The notes under the pieces are model-generated. The model searched no databases. It was given only the letters and a program-made list of their open reading frames with translations, and was not told where the DNA came from. DNA of 64,000 nucleotides from Epiperipatus broadwayi (Eukaryota > Onychophora > Udeonychophora > Euonychophora > Peripatidae). The position numbers and the translations under genes are program-made. The DNA lies in assembly GCA_028023455.1 (NCBI GenBank), contig JAQFVV010000028.1, forward strand, positions 374,001-438,000, in the 5' to 3' direction. Positions 45,301 through 57,029 of the stretch are shown piece by piece. The first letter of the stretch is position 1. Each line of letters begins with the position of its first letter.

Positions 45301-45600
45301 TTTATCATTTACACAAACATTCATTCTGCCTTATCAGGCACTGGGAAGAAAGACCATGGTGTTTCTTGATCTTAAACTCAGAGGTAAAAAGCCAATAAAC
45401 TCACCACGCTGGCTAATGCGTGTTGGTGAGCAGCCCATCCATGTTCGTATACTATATGAATAAACATATAGTAATAACAGCTGCAACGACAAGAACGTAT
45501 GGAGTGGACATTAGGAATTTGCCCTGCTCGGTTCCTTTAAGGCCTCCAAGAGGAATCAAAGGGTCTCCTTTCAGTTAATAGCAAACTCCTTTCTGCAACC
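42309..45600 (-). mobile_element. RTE-like LINE, copy A, full length
   Basis: AATTTATGTATAT lies at 42296-42308 and again at 45601-45613, an exact 13-bp target duplication that defines a 3,292-bp insertion. The 3' end (left side) is a short TGATGATGA tail, as is usual for the RTE group. The 5' UTR is about 320 bp (45279-45600) and reaches 80 bp further than in copy B. Divergence from copy B looks low, a few per cent by eye, so both are fairly young. Confidence 0.92.
42326..45278 (-). pseudogene. LINE endonuclease-reverse transcriptase, three frameshifts
   Basis: The same protein as copy B, begun at the same ATG (45278). Compared with copy B there is a 4-nt insertion near 44600 (a duplicated aact), a 1-nt deletion near 43763 and an 8-nt deletion near 43013, the last between short direct repeats. 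The pieces lie at about 45278-44571, 44587-43733, 43775-42984 and 43066-42326. Endonuclease motifs (GLCEVR, MGDFNARIG) lie in the first piece and reverse transcriptase motifs (DYEKAFDS, FADD) in the third. It cannot make a full-length enzyme. Confidence 0.92.
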
Positions 45601-45613
45601 AATTTATGTATAT

Positions 45614-46950
45614 AAGGAAAATATAATCTGAGCGCTCAAAATTTTTTAATAATTTTATTATCTAAATTTTATTTTTGATGTATTGAATACCAAATAAAAA
45701 TTTACTTTGCGAATTCTCGCCATTTCTCTAGCTGTCCCCATGCATTATTAGAAAGTTTGATAAATTAAAATATATTTATGCATTTCATTGTCAATTTTTG
45801 ATGTATTGATTACCAAATAATTTTTTTATTCGCCAATTCTCTTCATTTCTCTAAATGATTCCTTGTGTTAGTAGAAAGTTTAATACTTAAAAGCATATTT
45901 ATGTTATATTTACATGAAATAATTATCAACAGCAATATTGCAAAACATGTAATTTTTATTAAATACAGTAAACAATAATTTTAAAGTAAATTATTTATAT
46001 TTCTCATATGATAATTTTTAAAATGGTTATAAAATTTTAACTTCATAGTATATGCAAGTGAGAAATTAAATACTTGGTCCAAATGAAATTTAAAAAATTA
46101 AAAATATATTTACGCAATAAAATTTGTGTTAGGGTGTCTGTTATTCTTGTATTCAAATATAATGAAAGTAGTAATTATATGGACAATTCCATTTTGGAGC
46201 TCTAATCCAAGTTTGAGGCAATCTTATTTTATAGACAGAATGATTCTTAAAGGCTTAATAATTTATTAGTGTGTTTATATTTGTATAAGAGTGTTTGCAC
46301 TTGTATGTCTGTATTTGTATAACAAGTAATGATTTTTGTATATAAAATTAAGGTATTATAGAGGAGTGCAATGTAAATTTTAAGACCGATTATCAGATGT
46401 ACAGAAAGATTGCAGTTGATAAAGCAATCACAAAATTTACTGGGCATAGTACCATGTGAAAATATAAACTCTTAGAACCAATAAAGAGAGGTTTCAATTG
46501 ATGGGTGTAGTGATAACTACAATGGTTATGTATATCACATGGAACTGTATACTGGCAAAGAATCATATCCTGATTCTTGCCTATGCCTTGGTACTCATGC
46601 TGTGGAGTCAGTAGTTTTGCCCCATCTTGCATCACATTATTTTCAAATCTATAATTAGCAAATGATCTATATGTAAATAAATTATATTTCTGTGGGACAA
46701 TGAATATAATAAGATAGCATCACTGGTGAGCACAAAAAATATAAAATGAACAGAGGAAACTCATTTTATCACTGATACAGACAGTTGACTTCAATTTCTT
46801 GTTTTGGATAGACAAAAAAGCAATTGCTATGATGACAAATGCATATCCACTGTCTGGAAATGAGTTACTTTGTATCCTTTATTAGGATGAATCATTTTCT
46901 TATAGATGCCTTGATATTTTTTAACTTATGGAGTACAAAATAAAAAGGAA
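45614..46950. other. AT-rich, diverged direct repeat
   Basis: Two similar blocks near 45655-45760 and 45790-45900 (tttttgatgtattgaatacc, ttctc-catttctcta) indicate an old duplication of about 130 bp. No gene. Confidence 0.5.
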
Positions 46951-46954
46951 TTCT

Positions 46955-47130
46955 TATGCTAAAACAGGCAAAACTCTCTATAGAGTAGTGCCACTCAGTG
47001 CCAGCCAGAGTAATCAATTACTCTGGCTGGAACTGAGTGGCACTACTGTATAAAGAGTTTTGCCTGTTTTAACAAGTTATGTGCAAGCATAAGAAATGGT
47101 GATCATGTGATGTGTAGTAAATTCTTATGC
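46955..47130. mobile_element. Family A hairpin form
   Basis: Arms 46961-47014 and 47017-47070 (54 bp each) pair with about three mismatches around a 2-bp loop. The arm consists of the family terminus aaaacaggcaaaactc, gtagtgccactcagtg and agagtaatcaa. The sequence continues to 47130 with the monomer's gcataagaaatgg and atcatgtgatgt blocks. The hammerhead part is absent. Confidence 0.8.
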
Positions 47131-47134
47131 TACT

Positions 47135-49450
47135 ACTTTTGTAAATTCTGAAGCTATGGATTATCAAATAAGAAGCATTGAATATGGTTTGAATGAGAAT
47201 TTTGTGAGGAATACAATGAAATTATCAATGGAAATGTAATTTTAAACTTAGGTAATGATAAATTAGAAATTATGAACAAACAATAAAATAATTTTTTTGG
47301 ATGTCGAAATTTATTTTTCCTTACTTTTTAATGGTAATCACCATTTGTCTTAGCCTTATTGTTTTCCTTAGTTTTTCTATTTTCTGTCAATATATAGCAT
47401 TTTGCTCTAACATTATTAAAACTGAAGTTATTGCGAAAATTGCTTCTCATGTCCGATTTTTTAAAAATTCAATATGATGCCAAATATTCAGATATAGTTA
47501 ACTGCCATAATGTTTCAGTAGAAGTTATACCCAATTTAAAACAAAATTAAATATTAGAGCATTGATCCATACTAGATTAAGATACAAAATGTATTGGCCC
47601 ATTTGATATCATAGCTCGTGATCCATATATGTTAGAACTTCAAATTTTTGTAATGAAAAAAACTGTCATTACATAACACTTGTGTTGATTCAGAGATGGC
47701 GCTGCATGAATCCTGGAAAGAAAACTAGTCATCTTTTCATTGGGGTACACTGTTTATTTCAACTCCCTTATTGAAATGTTATAAATTGAAGGCCATACTA
47801 ATACTATATATTCTGAAAAACATTGAAAATATTAAATACACTCTTGATCCCATTTTGGTGCTGACAAGATGTTTTTGACAAATGTTCTAGGTGTTAAAAT
47901 AGGATTAAAGTTGTATACACTATGTTCCATGTTTTTTCCGAGTATATGGTATTGGTATTGCTTTCAGTTTATTATATATATTGTAAAATGCTTTTAGTTT
48001 TTTAGTCCACATTTCAAAGACTGTCGCTGGACTTTTTCGTTCCCAATGAAATAATAATTATTATTAATTTTAAACTTTTTCCTTAAAAACTACTCCTTTA
48101 GAGCGAAAGCAATACACATTTTGTATTTGAATATATTATTTACATTTTAATTCAACGTGAAGGATTATCAGTCGAAAGTTAACTTTGATTGATAATTTTC
48201 TGTGTGCAATTAATCACCACGTGACGTGGTATATTTTATTCATTGCAGGGAGTTAATTATCAGTTATTGTCGCCACCTAGAAATGAATGGTCATATGGTA
48301 ATTAATTGCTTTCCACGAAACACACCAAAGACTTAATCAAGACATCTCCGTCTGATTTCAGGATGGACACTGATTGCCCGTTTCATTAACACGTGACGGA
48401 GAGAGGTATATTTAGACTACACTAAGCTTAAATTGCATTATCTATCAGACAAAACTGGCTTTCCCAATTATTAATTTAAAGACAATTTCAAAAAAATCAA
48501 ATAGTAATTATTTATTTTAATTATTTGTTGCCAACCTCTGCAATAAATTGATACAGCTTATCTAAATCTTTCCCCCGATTTGTTTTCGTTGAATTATAAT
48601 AAATAATTAAAATGTTAATTATAAGAAATTATGATTAAATAGTTTAATATTACTCCCATTTTTTTTTTATCAATGATTTTCAATTTTCATACAACGCATT
48701 TATATTAATCAGAATTTAAATGACCCTAATTATCAACTTTCAAAATAAATAAATGCACATTAACAATTAATTTAAATAGATAAATAAAAATAATAACATA
48801 AAATATACTTTTTTTAAAAAAGGGGGGAGGGAATACTGTTTTAATAAATATTGACATTAACAATAGCGATGCGTAAACGTGTACAATTATCCCAATTCCA
48901 AAAGAGAAGAAAAATGGTAGACAAAAAAATAAATAAAGACAATAATATACTAGAAATGAATATACAAACTAATTTGTGAACCATAAACACATTGGGTTTC
49001 GTCTACAGAAATCTTTACCCTTTGAAATACTTTTAATACCTAGTTAATTGTAGCTTTCCAATGAAATCTATCCTTTGACATATCTTTCGAAAGAAAATAA
49101 TCAACGTTGCAATTCTTTAGAATATTTTTGAGGTAATCTTTATAATATAAACAGGGAATTGCTTTCCTATAAATACCATGCTCAAATTCATCTTAATACA
49201 CCGTTTTAATCTTATGTTGTTCGTTTACTTTACATATTCAATCCATCACTTTTCCTCAAGCTATGATTTAAAAGCACTCTAAATGTTGATCAAAGGAATC
49301 ATGGCTTAAATGCACTCTAAATGTTGAACAAAAGAATCAAGAATAGAATTGATTCCTTTATTCAACATTTACAACGCTTTTAAATTATAGCCTGAGGAAA
49401 AGTGATTTACTATCTTTGTTTATTTATAAATTTATTTTAACGTTCAATGA
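47135..49450. other. AT-rich, no gene seen
   Basis: A short inverted duplication at about 49255-49400 (tcaagctatgatttaaaagc and its complement) forms a fold-back of about 150 bp. Nothing else is named. Confidence 0.45.
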
Positions 49451-49454
49451 TTAT

Positions 49455-49625
49455 GTAAGTAATATTTACTAAGGCTGTAACCTCAAGCGTATGCACGTAA
49501 AAATGCGATAGTAGGTACCTCTTTAGGCCTTAACCACAAGCTTAAGTTTTGAAAGAAAACGTAAGCTTGTGGTTAAGACCTAAAGAGGTCCCTACTATTG
49601 CAATTTCACGCGCATATCTTTGTTT
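49455..49625. repeat. Family D fold-back
   Basis: Arms of about 65 bp: gtaggtacctctttaggcc ... aaccacaagctta, then a short loop near 49540-49555 and the complement up to cctactattgcaattt. A single arm of this family is at 22000-22100. Confidence 0.75.
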
Positions 49626-49837
49626 ACATATATATTGAGCTAAGTTTAATTTAAAGTTTACATATTCGATCCAATGAAGGAAAGATTTACAATAGTGACA
49701 TCCAAAAGCCACATCTAGCAAGCTCAATAACAATTGGTTGGTACCATCATATGGCCATTCACTTCCATGCATAAATTAGGTAAAACAGATTTGTCTGAAG
49801 TTTTGTGTAATGGTTGCATGTTGGTAGTAATTATATG

Positions 49838-50352
49838 CTAGATGATTTCCATCATCTAGTAGTAAAGGATAAATTTCTTTAGAAAAATTTAAACTTTATT
49901 TAAATTTTTCAAATACATTCATCTGCTAGTAATAGTATATGCATTAGTATATAACACAACATTTCAATTTCTCATCCTTTAAGTATTGCTGGCATCAAAC
50001 CTGAACCTTTATATTCATGAATAGCGCATTTAGTACAAAACATCAACTAACTAAGCTATTCTACCAAAGGCAAAGTCAGTTCTGATTTTTCCAGTGTTTA
50101 CTAAGAGGAAGATTAATTAATGATTTTCAACCACTATGAATTATTAGACTAGTTTGATTTATGGGATTATTTGCTTTCTTTTTTGTACCTTTTTCTCTCT
50201 ATCCACCTGAAGAAGGGGAAATAATATCACTCAAAGTATTGTATTATCTACTAACCTGAATGCTATTACTAACAGTTGAAGCTATTTGAAAAGTTTAAAT
50301 AAAGTTTGAATTTTTCTAAAGACGTTTAACATTTAGTATTAGATGATGGAAA
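49838..50352. repeat. Fold-back with about 75-bp arms
   Basis: From gatgatttccatcatctag to actttatttaaatttttcaaa on the left, complemented at 50280-50352. The interior has a tRNA-like remnant on the minus strand (A-box-like tagcttagttag, about 50055-50075). Confidence 0.6.
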
Positions 50353-50499
50353 TAGTCTATTATATAATTACTATACAAAATATTACAAATTCGTCACTTC
50401 CTTTTGCTGTAATATCTTATATAAATGCAATTTACCCACTGCACTTTAAACACTTTTTAGAAAAAAACCTTTTATTGTACCTATATGCATACACAATCC

Positions 50500-50535
50500 T
50501 ACATTTCGACTGTCCTGCAGTCTTCTTCAGAGTTT
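50500..50535 (-). ncRNA. Hammerhead-like motif, family C, solo
   Basis: On the minus strand: CTGAAGA (50524-50530), stem II GACTG/CAGTC with loop CAGGA, then GAAAT and GTA. Stem II is perfect. Stem I is not evident, and stem III would be too short for a hairpin. Related arms are at 9690-9905 and 54690-55395. Confidence 0.4.
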
Positions 50536-50559
50536 TACTTTAATTTAAAATACAGTGGA

Positions 50560-51305
50560 TAAATTGTACTACATAAAATGATACCTCTGTGTACAATTAT
50601 ATGTTATAATGGTTAGGTTTTAATAAAACAAACATAATTAAAAATTATAACATAAAATATAGATGAAGGGCTGAATTAAATAAGATATTCACATATTTTT
50701 TTAAAAAAATGAATTTATAGTGTTCTATAAATATAAATATTGCTTGCACTTACAGAAAAAATCATTGGTGTTTGCAAAGTTCATCATAGTGGTGAAGAAT
50801 GACATAGGAACTGAGGATGGATCATCAAGTGAGAAAAGTAGAGATAAACATTCATATATTAGTAAGCGGAATAAAACTGTGCTCTTCAAATCTTTGTTGT
50901 TTTTAAAAGAAGTTAAAGATAGCTTTCGGATGCATAAATGAATTAATTTCAGTTGCAAAACCTAAGTCCTTGCTGTTAAAGGCAAAGAATAAAAAATTGA
51001 AAATGTGGATATTACAACACTATCTTATAGTTTCCATTGAATACTCGGGCTTACAATAGATGGCGTAGGAGTTGGATAAAAAGAGCTATTCTTAAAAAAA
51101 TGTAATAAATATTATATAGAGTTTAAGTTTGATTATAAAGATAATAACAATGCTGCCAACTTATGGGAGGAAAGAAAAAGAAAAAAAAAACACTTTAAAA
51201 TTTGAATTGAGTAGAGGGGAGGACAGATAAGAAGAAATAAAAAAAAGAAATATGAGAATCATAAACAATAAGTAATAAAAGTTAAATATATGATTAAAAA
51301 AACAT
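50560..51305. other. AT-rich, weak ORF
   Basis: An open frame at 50720-50941 follows a plausible splice acceptor (cttgcacttacag) but shows no known domain. I do not call it a gene. Confidence 0.35.
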
Positions 51306-51393
51306 ATATGGTTTATTTCTGGGAATTATAAGATGTTTGAGCACCAGGATTGATTTTCTTCCAAAATTGGACACTCTACCAACTGCACAAAAA
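51306..51393 (-). mobile_element. SINE family H copy
   Basis: Minus strand: A-box-like gcagttggtagagtg, B-box-like aatcaatcctggtgc, then the cttataattcccagaaataaa end. Its 5' end abuts the family-A fragment that follows. Confidence 0.55.
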
Positions 51394-51560
51394 CATCAAA
51401 CACCACATAATCACTTGATGAAAGCCACAAGCTAGAAAATAGTCTGGGGATATTGAATAAATAGAGATTTTATGCACAAGCCTTTATGCATCCATTGATT
51501 ACTCTGGTTTGCTTTAAGTGGTGCTACAATATGGAGAGTTTTGCTTTTGTGCCTGCACAA
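51390..51560 (+). mobile_element. Family A fragment with hammerhead remnant
   Basis: At about 51412-51450: CTTGATGA (one extra T), stem II AGC/GCT, GAAAA, GTC and TGGGGA. It continues through gattttatgcacaagcc to the terminus ggtgctacaatatggagag. Confidence 0.55.
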
Positions 51561-51584
51561 AATCACATGGCAAAAAATGCTAAT

Positions 51585-51670
51585 TTTATACTTTAGGAAA
51601 TCATAAGAAGTTCAAGCATTAGGATCAATCTTGGGACCTCCCAAATCACAAGTTGGACCCTCTTTTTACT
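51585..51670 (-). mobile_element. SINE family H copy
   Basis: Minus strand: acttgtgatttgggaggtccc, then aagattgatcctaatg and the cttgaacttcttatgatttcc 3' block. Partial. Confidence 0.5.
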
Positions 51671-52479
51671 CCATTAAATGAAACAGAATAGAGATGCAAT
51701 TTCTTTTTTTAAAAACTGTACCAGCATATATTGTGTTAGTTTAGGAGGAAATTGATACATCATCCTAAAATTTGCCTAAAATCTTTTATATAAATAGTGT
51801 AAAGACTTTTGTAGAGTCTGAATTCATAACAACTTCAATAATATATAAAATTCAATGCACAGGAAATTTATTAAAAATATAAATAAGACAATTATTTTGT
51901 TTTCAAATGAAGGACAATCTAATTGTATTATCTATAAATGTTGAAGTGTGAAATATATTAAAATCTAAAAATATTTTCTTTCTACTGCTTTCACAAATTG
52001 TTTATATCCCTTATGAAGCTATTAAAATATGATATTCTTAAAAACACATTAGCAAAAGTTTTATAATGATCCCATGTGTATGTGCATCTTGTTTGTATAT
52101 ATTGTAATGTATTTATAATATTACTACTGTATTATACCATGCAAGGCAGAAAAAAAAGTAGTGATAATGTGTAAAGGTGCCTACCATGTTTTAGTGCAAT
52201 GGGAGAGACAATTTTAGACTCAAATGTCATATGATTCCTGAGTAAAGAAGCATTGAAGTTATTCCAAGTATAAGAGTTGAACAAATAACTACAAGTATTT
52301 AAATGGAAGTATATATCAATATAAGCATTTTTAACATATAATATTCTATAAATGTGATAACATAAATATAATTTTTTATAACATACATATTTCTAAAGAT
52401 GTGGAAAAAAATATCTAACAGAATAATGACAATTGCTTAAAACTTCCATAATAAAAACATCTTAATAAAAAGATAAATG

Positions 52480-52600
52480 AATGGCCTTATTCTAGGGACT
52501 TCATAAGAAGTTATTGTGTTAGAAATTCCTGGGCATGATACATATATCTTAAGCTTGAAAACTGGTCTTTTTAACACCACACCAAATAATGTAGGACAGA
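52480..52600 (-). mobile_element. SINE family H copy
   Basis: Minus strand: ggtgtggtgttaaaaagacc start, then the cttcttatgaagtccctag end. A possible further plus-strand copy lies at 52165-52255, less certain. Confidence 0.45.
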
Positions 52601-52604
52601 AATC

Positions 52605-54685
52605 TTAATATACATAAGTTTATTTAAAGAGAATAAATTATCAATGCACAATCAACTGAACCACTAATGGGAAAATTTTTAAATTGTTTCAAGATCGATA
52701 ATCTTAACTCTTTTCTGGAAAATTGTGTATCATCTCAAAATGGCATTTCTGATTTAACTTGCTTCTTATGATTTACCACAGATATCCCTTTAACAGTTTT
52801 GTGTATCAGTACTTATATAGCAATCTCACAGTAAATAAATCCAAATGATCAATGCATTTTTGTTTTATTTTTTATTAATAAATGGCATGAGTTATCAGCA
52901 AAATATACCCAATAAAATTTTATAGTTCAAAGATTACGATGCAGAAATCAATTTGCATAAAATGGTGACATTTGTTCACATTTTATTTTGCAAGCAAAAA
53001 TAATTGCAAAGGTAATATTTTTGACTCATGCTGTTTTCAATAATTTGGTAGGTACTTTTATTAATTAAATATAAAATGTATTTACTTTTATAATTATATG
53101 ATGTTTTTATAAGGATTTAAAATTATGCAGGGAGAAAAAAGAAAAAAAAATTATTTTAACTAGCATAAAAAGTTTAATTTTTATTTCATTAATTTTTTAA
53201 ATTGTTAAAAATTAATTTTAATAATATATTTATTTAAAAAGTTGTATTATGACAATAGCGTGATTCAAAATACAAGTTGCATATATGAAATATAAATTTT
53301 TAAAATTTACCTTGAAAATAACTCAAACATTATCAAAGATTGTAACCAGAAATTATAAACTACACTAGAAAGAATCACCAAATTAGTCGATCCTGCTTGG
53401 AAAACAGATTCACTGATCTCTGATGTGAAAGTGATGAAATTACACATGCACACACACATAAAGGATTTGGCAATTGCAAATGAAAAATCAGCATAAATCT
53501 GAATCACTTTTTTTGCAAACATTGAATGAGTTTATAACTTGGATAGGTTTATTATTGTTTTCATTCAGCCTGCAGAATCATTTATGAGTGATTGCTGCAC
53601 ATCTGTATGCATTGGTTGTGGATTTAAATTTATGTACATAACTGTGATCCCATTTACTAAGTAATTTACACACACACACACACATATATATATATAAGTA
53701 AAGGAATTTGAACTCAGAATTTTTCAGTATATTCATCTTCCATTTCATCTCAAACAACCAAAAACACATGACCACACATTGAAAAAGGAAGTTAATCATT
53801 GTCTTAGAAATAATATATATATATCAAAAAGATTTGAAAAAAAGAAAAATCAAAAAGCCACATTTTATAAATTTGACAGACAACATATTAAATAAACAAT
53901 ATAATTGTATTAATATACATAAATTATGAAAAGTTGGCCATCCAAGTTGGGAAAGTTAACGGTGTGTGATTTTAATGAGGTTTTTTAAAAATTTTAACTA
54001 TTAAATGCTACTGAGGATGGCAACATTGCCGTAAGCTGAATATAGCTATTATTTATTTTTTACAGTGGTATATTGAATATTGTAAACTTTATTCCAGAGT
54101 ATTTTCTTTATATTTATTTTATTTGATTATATATATATTAAAGCATTAGTGTCTACAGCTAATTGGAAAATTATTATGCATTGGACCTGACAACAGATTG
54201 CTGTTATTCTATTAGTTTAAAATTGAAATAACTTGAGCTCTGCTGATGTGATTTATATATATAAAGCATTCAAATCAAGACATTTTAAGTGATGCCAATA
54301 TAAACAATTAAATTGCCCTATAGCTGAGATAATTCAATAATGTTTTTGTAGCAAAATAGTAGCTTATTTTTTTCCATGTCCAAGATTTTATTTGAACCGT
54401 TAACTTGCATGACAATAACCAGCAGAGTGAACAAATGTCTAATCTCATCTGACATACTTAAAGCAAATTGATTTAATAATCACTCCAATGGCTGTTGGTT
54501 TGATAAAGCTTTTCAAGTAAAAGTATAGATGCACAGTAGAAATAGTTATATTCTTATTGTAAAATACTGACTGAATTATAACAGTGACAATGTGTCTTGA
54601 TTGCTTACATTAATAATGAACACATTGCATTACTTTAAGCAATACCCATAATTATCATTGTATCTTCTCTTTTAATTTTTTTTGC
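52605..54685. other. AT-rich, with one family E remnant
   Basis: A CA/TA microsatellite at about 53668-53697 precedes a one-armed family-E piece (53695-53795: ttgaactcagaatttttcag ... acatgaccacac). No gene. Confidence 0.5.
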
Positions 54686-54689
54686 ATTT

Positions 54690-55395
54690 GTCTTCATATA
54701 TATCAAATTTTTTTTATCATCTTCTTTTGTACACTTTAATGCAATCTTTGTCTATATAATTTCTTTTTTGTTTTGCTTACAGTTTCAACTGTCCTGCAGT
54801 CTTCATCAGAGCTACAACATTTAAACATAATCAAATAACCATTATTTTATAGACATATTAATATACATATTTTAGTGATATGTTAAAGAATAAATGTGGA
54901 ATTATAGATAAGATAGAATAAAATAAGGATAAAATGAAAGTAAAATTAAATAAAAAAAATATAAATAAGAAGTAAGAGAAGCAAAGATATAGAGTTAAAG
55001 TTAATAATCAAAAAAGCAAGTCATATATAATGTGACATTACTTTTATACACTTGTATTTACAAAAATGCAGTACAGAAAGCATATTTGTCTGGAGATGGA
55101 AGTGTTCTGGATAGAGATTTTAAATATTTTCGCATACCGCACTTATTAATTAAGAGTTTGTTTGAGCTATTGGTACGCTCTCTGTATTGCATTTTAGTTA
55201 AAGTTAAATATGATTATGAATGGTAATATAAAATATGTATATAAAATAATGATTATATGATTATATACTATGTTTAAATGTTGTAGCTCTGATGAAGATT
55301 GCAGGACAGTCAAAACTGTAAGCAAAATAAAGAAGAAATTATATAAACAAAGATTGCATTAAAGTGTATATGAAGATATGATAATTTTTTTTAAT
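54690..55395. mobile_element. Family C fold-back with nested family B piece
   Basis: Arms of about 150 bp (54700-54850 and 55250-55395) are inverted, including tttgtctatataatttctt and its complement. Each arm has CTGATGA, stem II GA(C/T)TG/CAGT(C/T), GAAAC or AAAAC and GTA, with AGCT next to the core as a short stem I. Between the arms, 55020-55215 is a family-B end (cttgtatttacaaaaatgcag ... gagctattggtacgctctc), so this is a composite. Confidence 0.6.
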
Positions 55396-55399
55396 ATAT

Positions 55400-56335
55400 A
55401 TGAATTATTGTAATTATATATCACAGTGAAAAAGTGAGTGGGGATAAGCTATCTCTGGATGAACTCATTTGTTACATGGAAGCATACTTTAGTCATTTAT
55501 CACAAAAATCATAAGACAGTAACATTTCTGGATTATGAGTTATAACATAAAAATGCAACATATGTGCTACATAGCTTAACCACAGCATGCTAACAATCAA
55601 TTTTGTATTAAATTGGGAGGGGGGGATACTACTGAAAAAATTCAAAATGATTTAAACTGTGCACGGTTAGTAAAGCCATTATTTAATAGAATATTTTCAA
55701 GTAATTTGTAAAACTTCTTGATAGTAGAGAAAGATGTGAAACACACTATTATGTTTCATGTCTAACTCATGACTTAGACATAGTAGAGCTTTTAATTAAT
55801 TATATCACTGTATAACCTTCACTGATTTGCAAATGTCACTGAGAGCAGTAGGAGAAAGAATCAAATAACTTCTCAGTAGGATACACACACACACTATATA
55901 TACATAATGATATTCTTATTCGATACCTGTGTTTTGATGTTATATACATAATCTTGTAATTGAATATTAATAAATACAGTAACTTTAAAAAAACGTTTAT
56001 CCATTTGGGAGATCTTTCGATTATACTTGTTGTCTTTGTCAACTAACACTTTCAAAGGTTTTAACCTTCCCACAGTTCAGTGATTTTTACATTTTCTGCC
56101 TACCTGTTTATTAAGTCATGCTTATATTAACATGGCTTCCTTTATTTTGCTCAATAAATAGTTTTATTCCATTTTAAAAGAACAATACATCAAATCCTTT
56201 TATTTTATAAAGTTGCGTTTTAAAATTTACTTAACAAATTATTTCTTTTTTTATTTTCTTTCTTAATGAACTTGATCATCTATTTTTAAATTAAGAAATA
56301 TGTAATGCAGATATATGTAACTTTTATAAGATATA
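55400..56335. other. AT-rich, no gene seen
   Basis: Short CA run near 55884. Nothing else. Confidence 0.5.
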
Positions 56336-56339
56336 TCAT

Positions 56340-57025
56340 TAAAAACCAGTCAACTTTTAGACAATCCCAATATCAATCAACAATTTCAAACTGTTGTCAA
56401 GGTAACCTCCTTTTAACAATAAAAGTGGAATCCCATCTTTATTAATGGTATAATATACTTATCTAGACACTAAATTTTGCAACTTGACCACAGAGATTGA
56501 AATTACTGGTACAAAGAAGTCTAACAGGTAATATAATCTATTCTGAATGTAGACTAATAAATAATGGCAATTATAAATTTCAAATTGCACCCAAAATATT
56601 ACTTAAATAATAAGTGTAATAATACTCAAGGCTAAACAGGTTTGTAAGTAGTTATTAAAAACTATTAAACACTTAGACAATTCCAATGTCAATAACAATC
56701 AATAAACTGTTGTCAAGGTAACTTCCTTTTAATAATAAAGGTGGAATCCCACCTTTATTAATGGTCTAATATATTTACATAGACACTAATGATTACAATT
56801 TGACCACAGAGATTGGAATTATTGATGCAAAGAAGTTTAAATATTTTTTTCTCTGTGTGATCAAGTTGCAATCTTTAGTATCACTATAAATATATTAGAC
56901 AATTAATAAAGTTGGAATTTATCACCTTTATTTTTAAAAGATTGCCTTGACAAATAGTTTGAAATTGTTGATTGTTATTGAGATTGTCTAAGTGTTGACT
57001 GGTTTTTAATGATTACTTACAAATC
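56340..57025. repeat. Repeat family F, tandem then inverted
   Basis: Two minus-orientation copies, at about 56343-56465 and 56650-56790, are about 307 bp apart. A plus-orientation copy follows at about 56850-57020. The arrangement of tandem units ending in an inverted unit parallels the array at 11966-12990, although I see no hammerhead core in family F. Confidence 0.65.
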
Positions 57026-57029
57026 CATT

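Noticed and set aside
50720-50941. Terminal exon candidate with upstream acceptor-like sequence
   Set aside because: No domain, an antisense frame of similar length is also open, and the translation is lysine/serine-rich as expected from composition.
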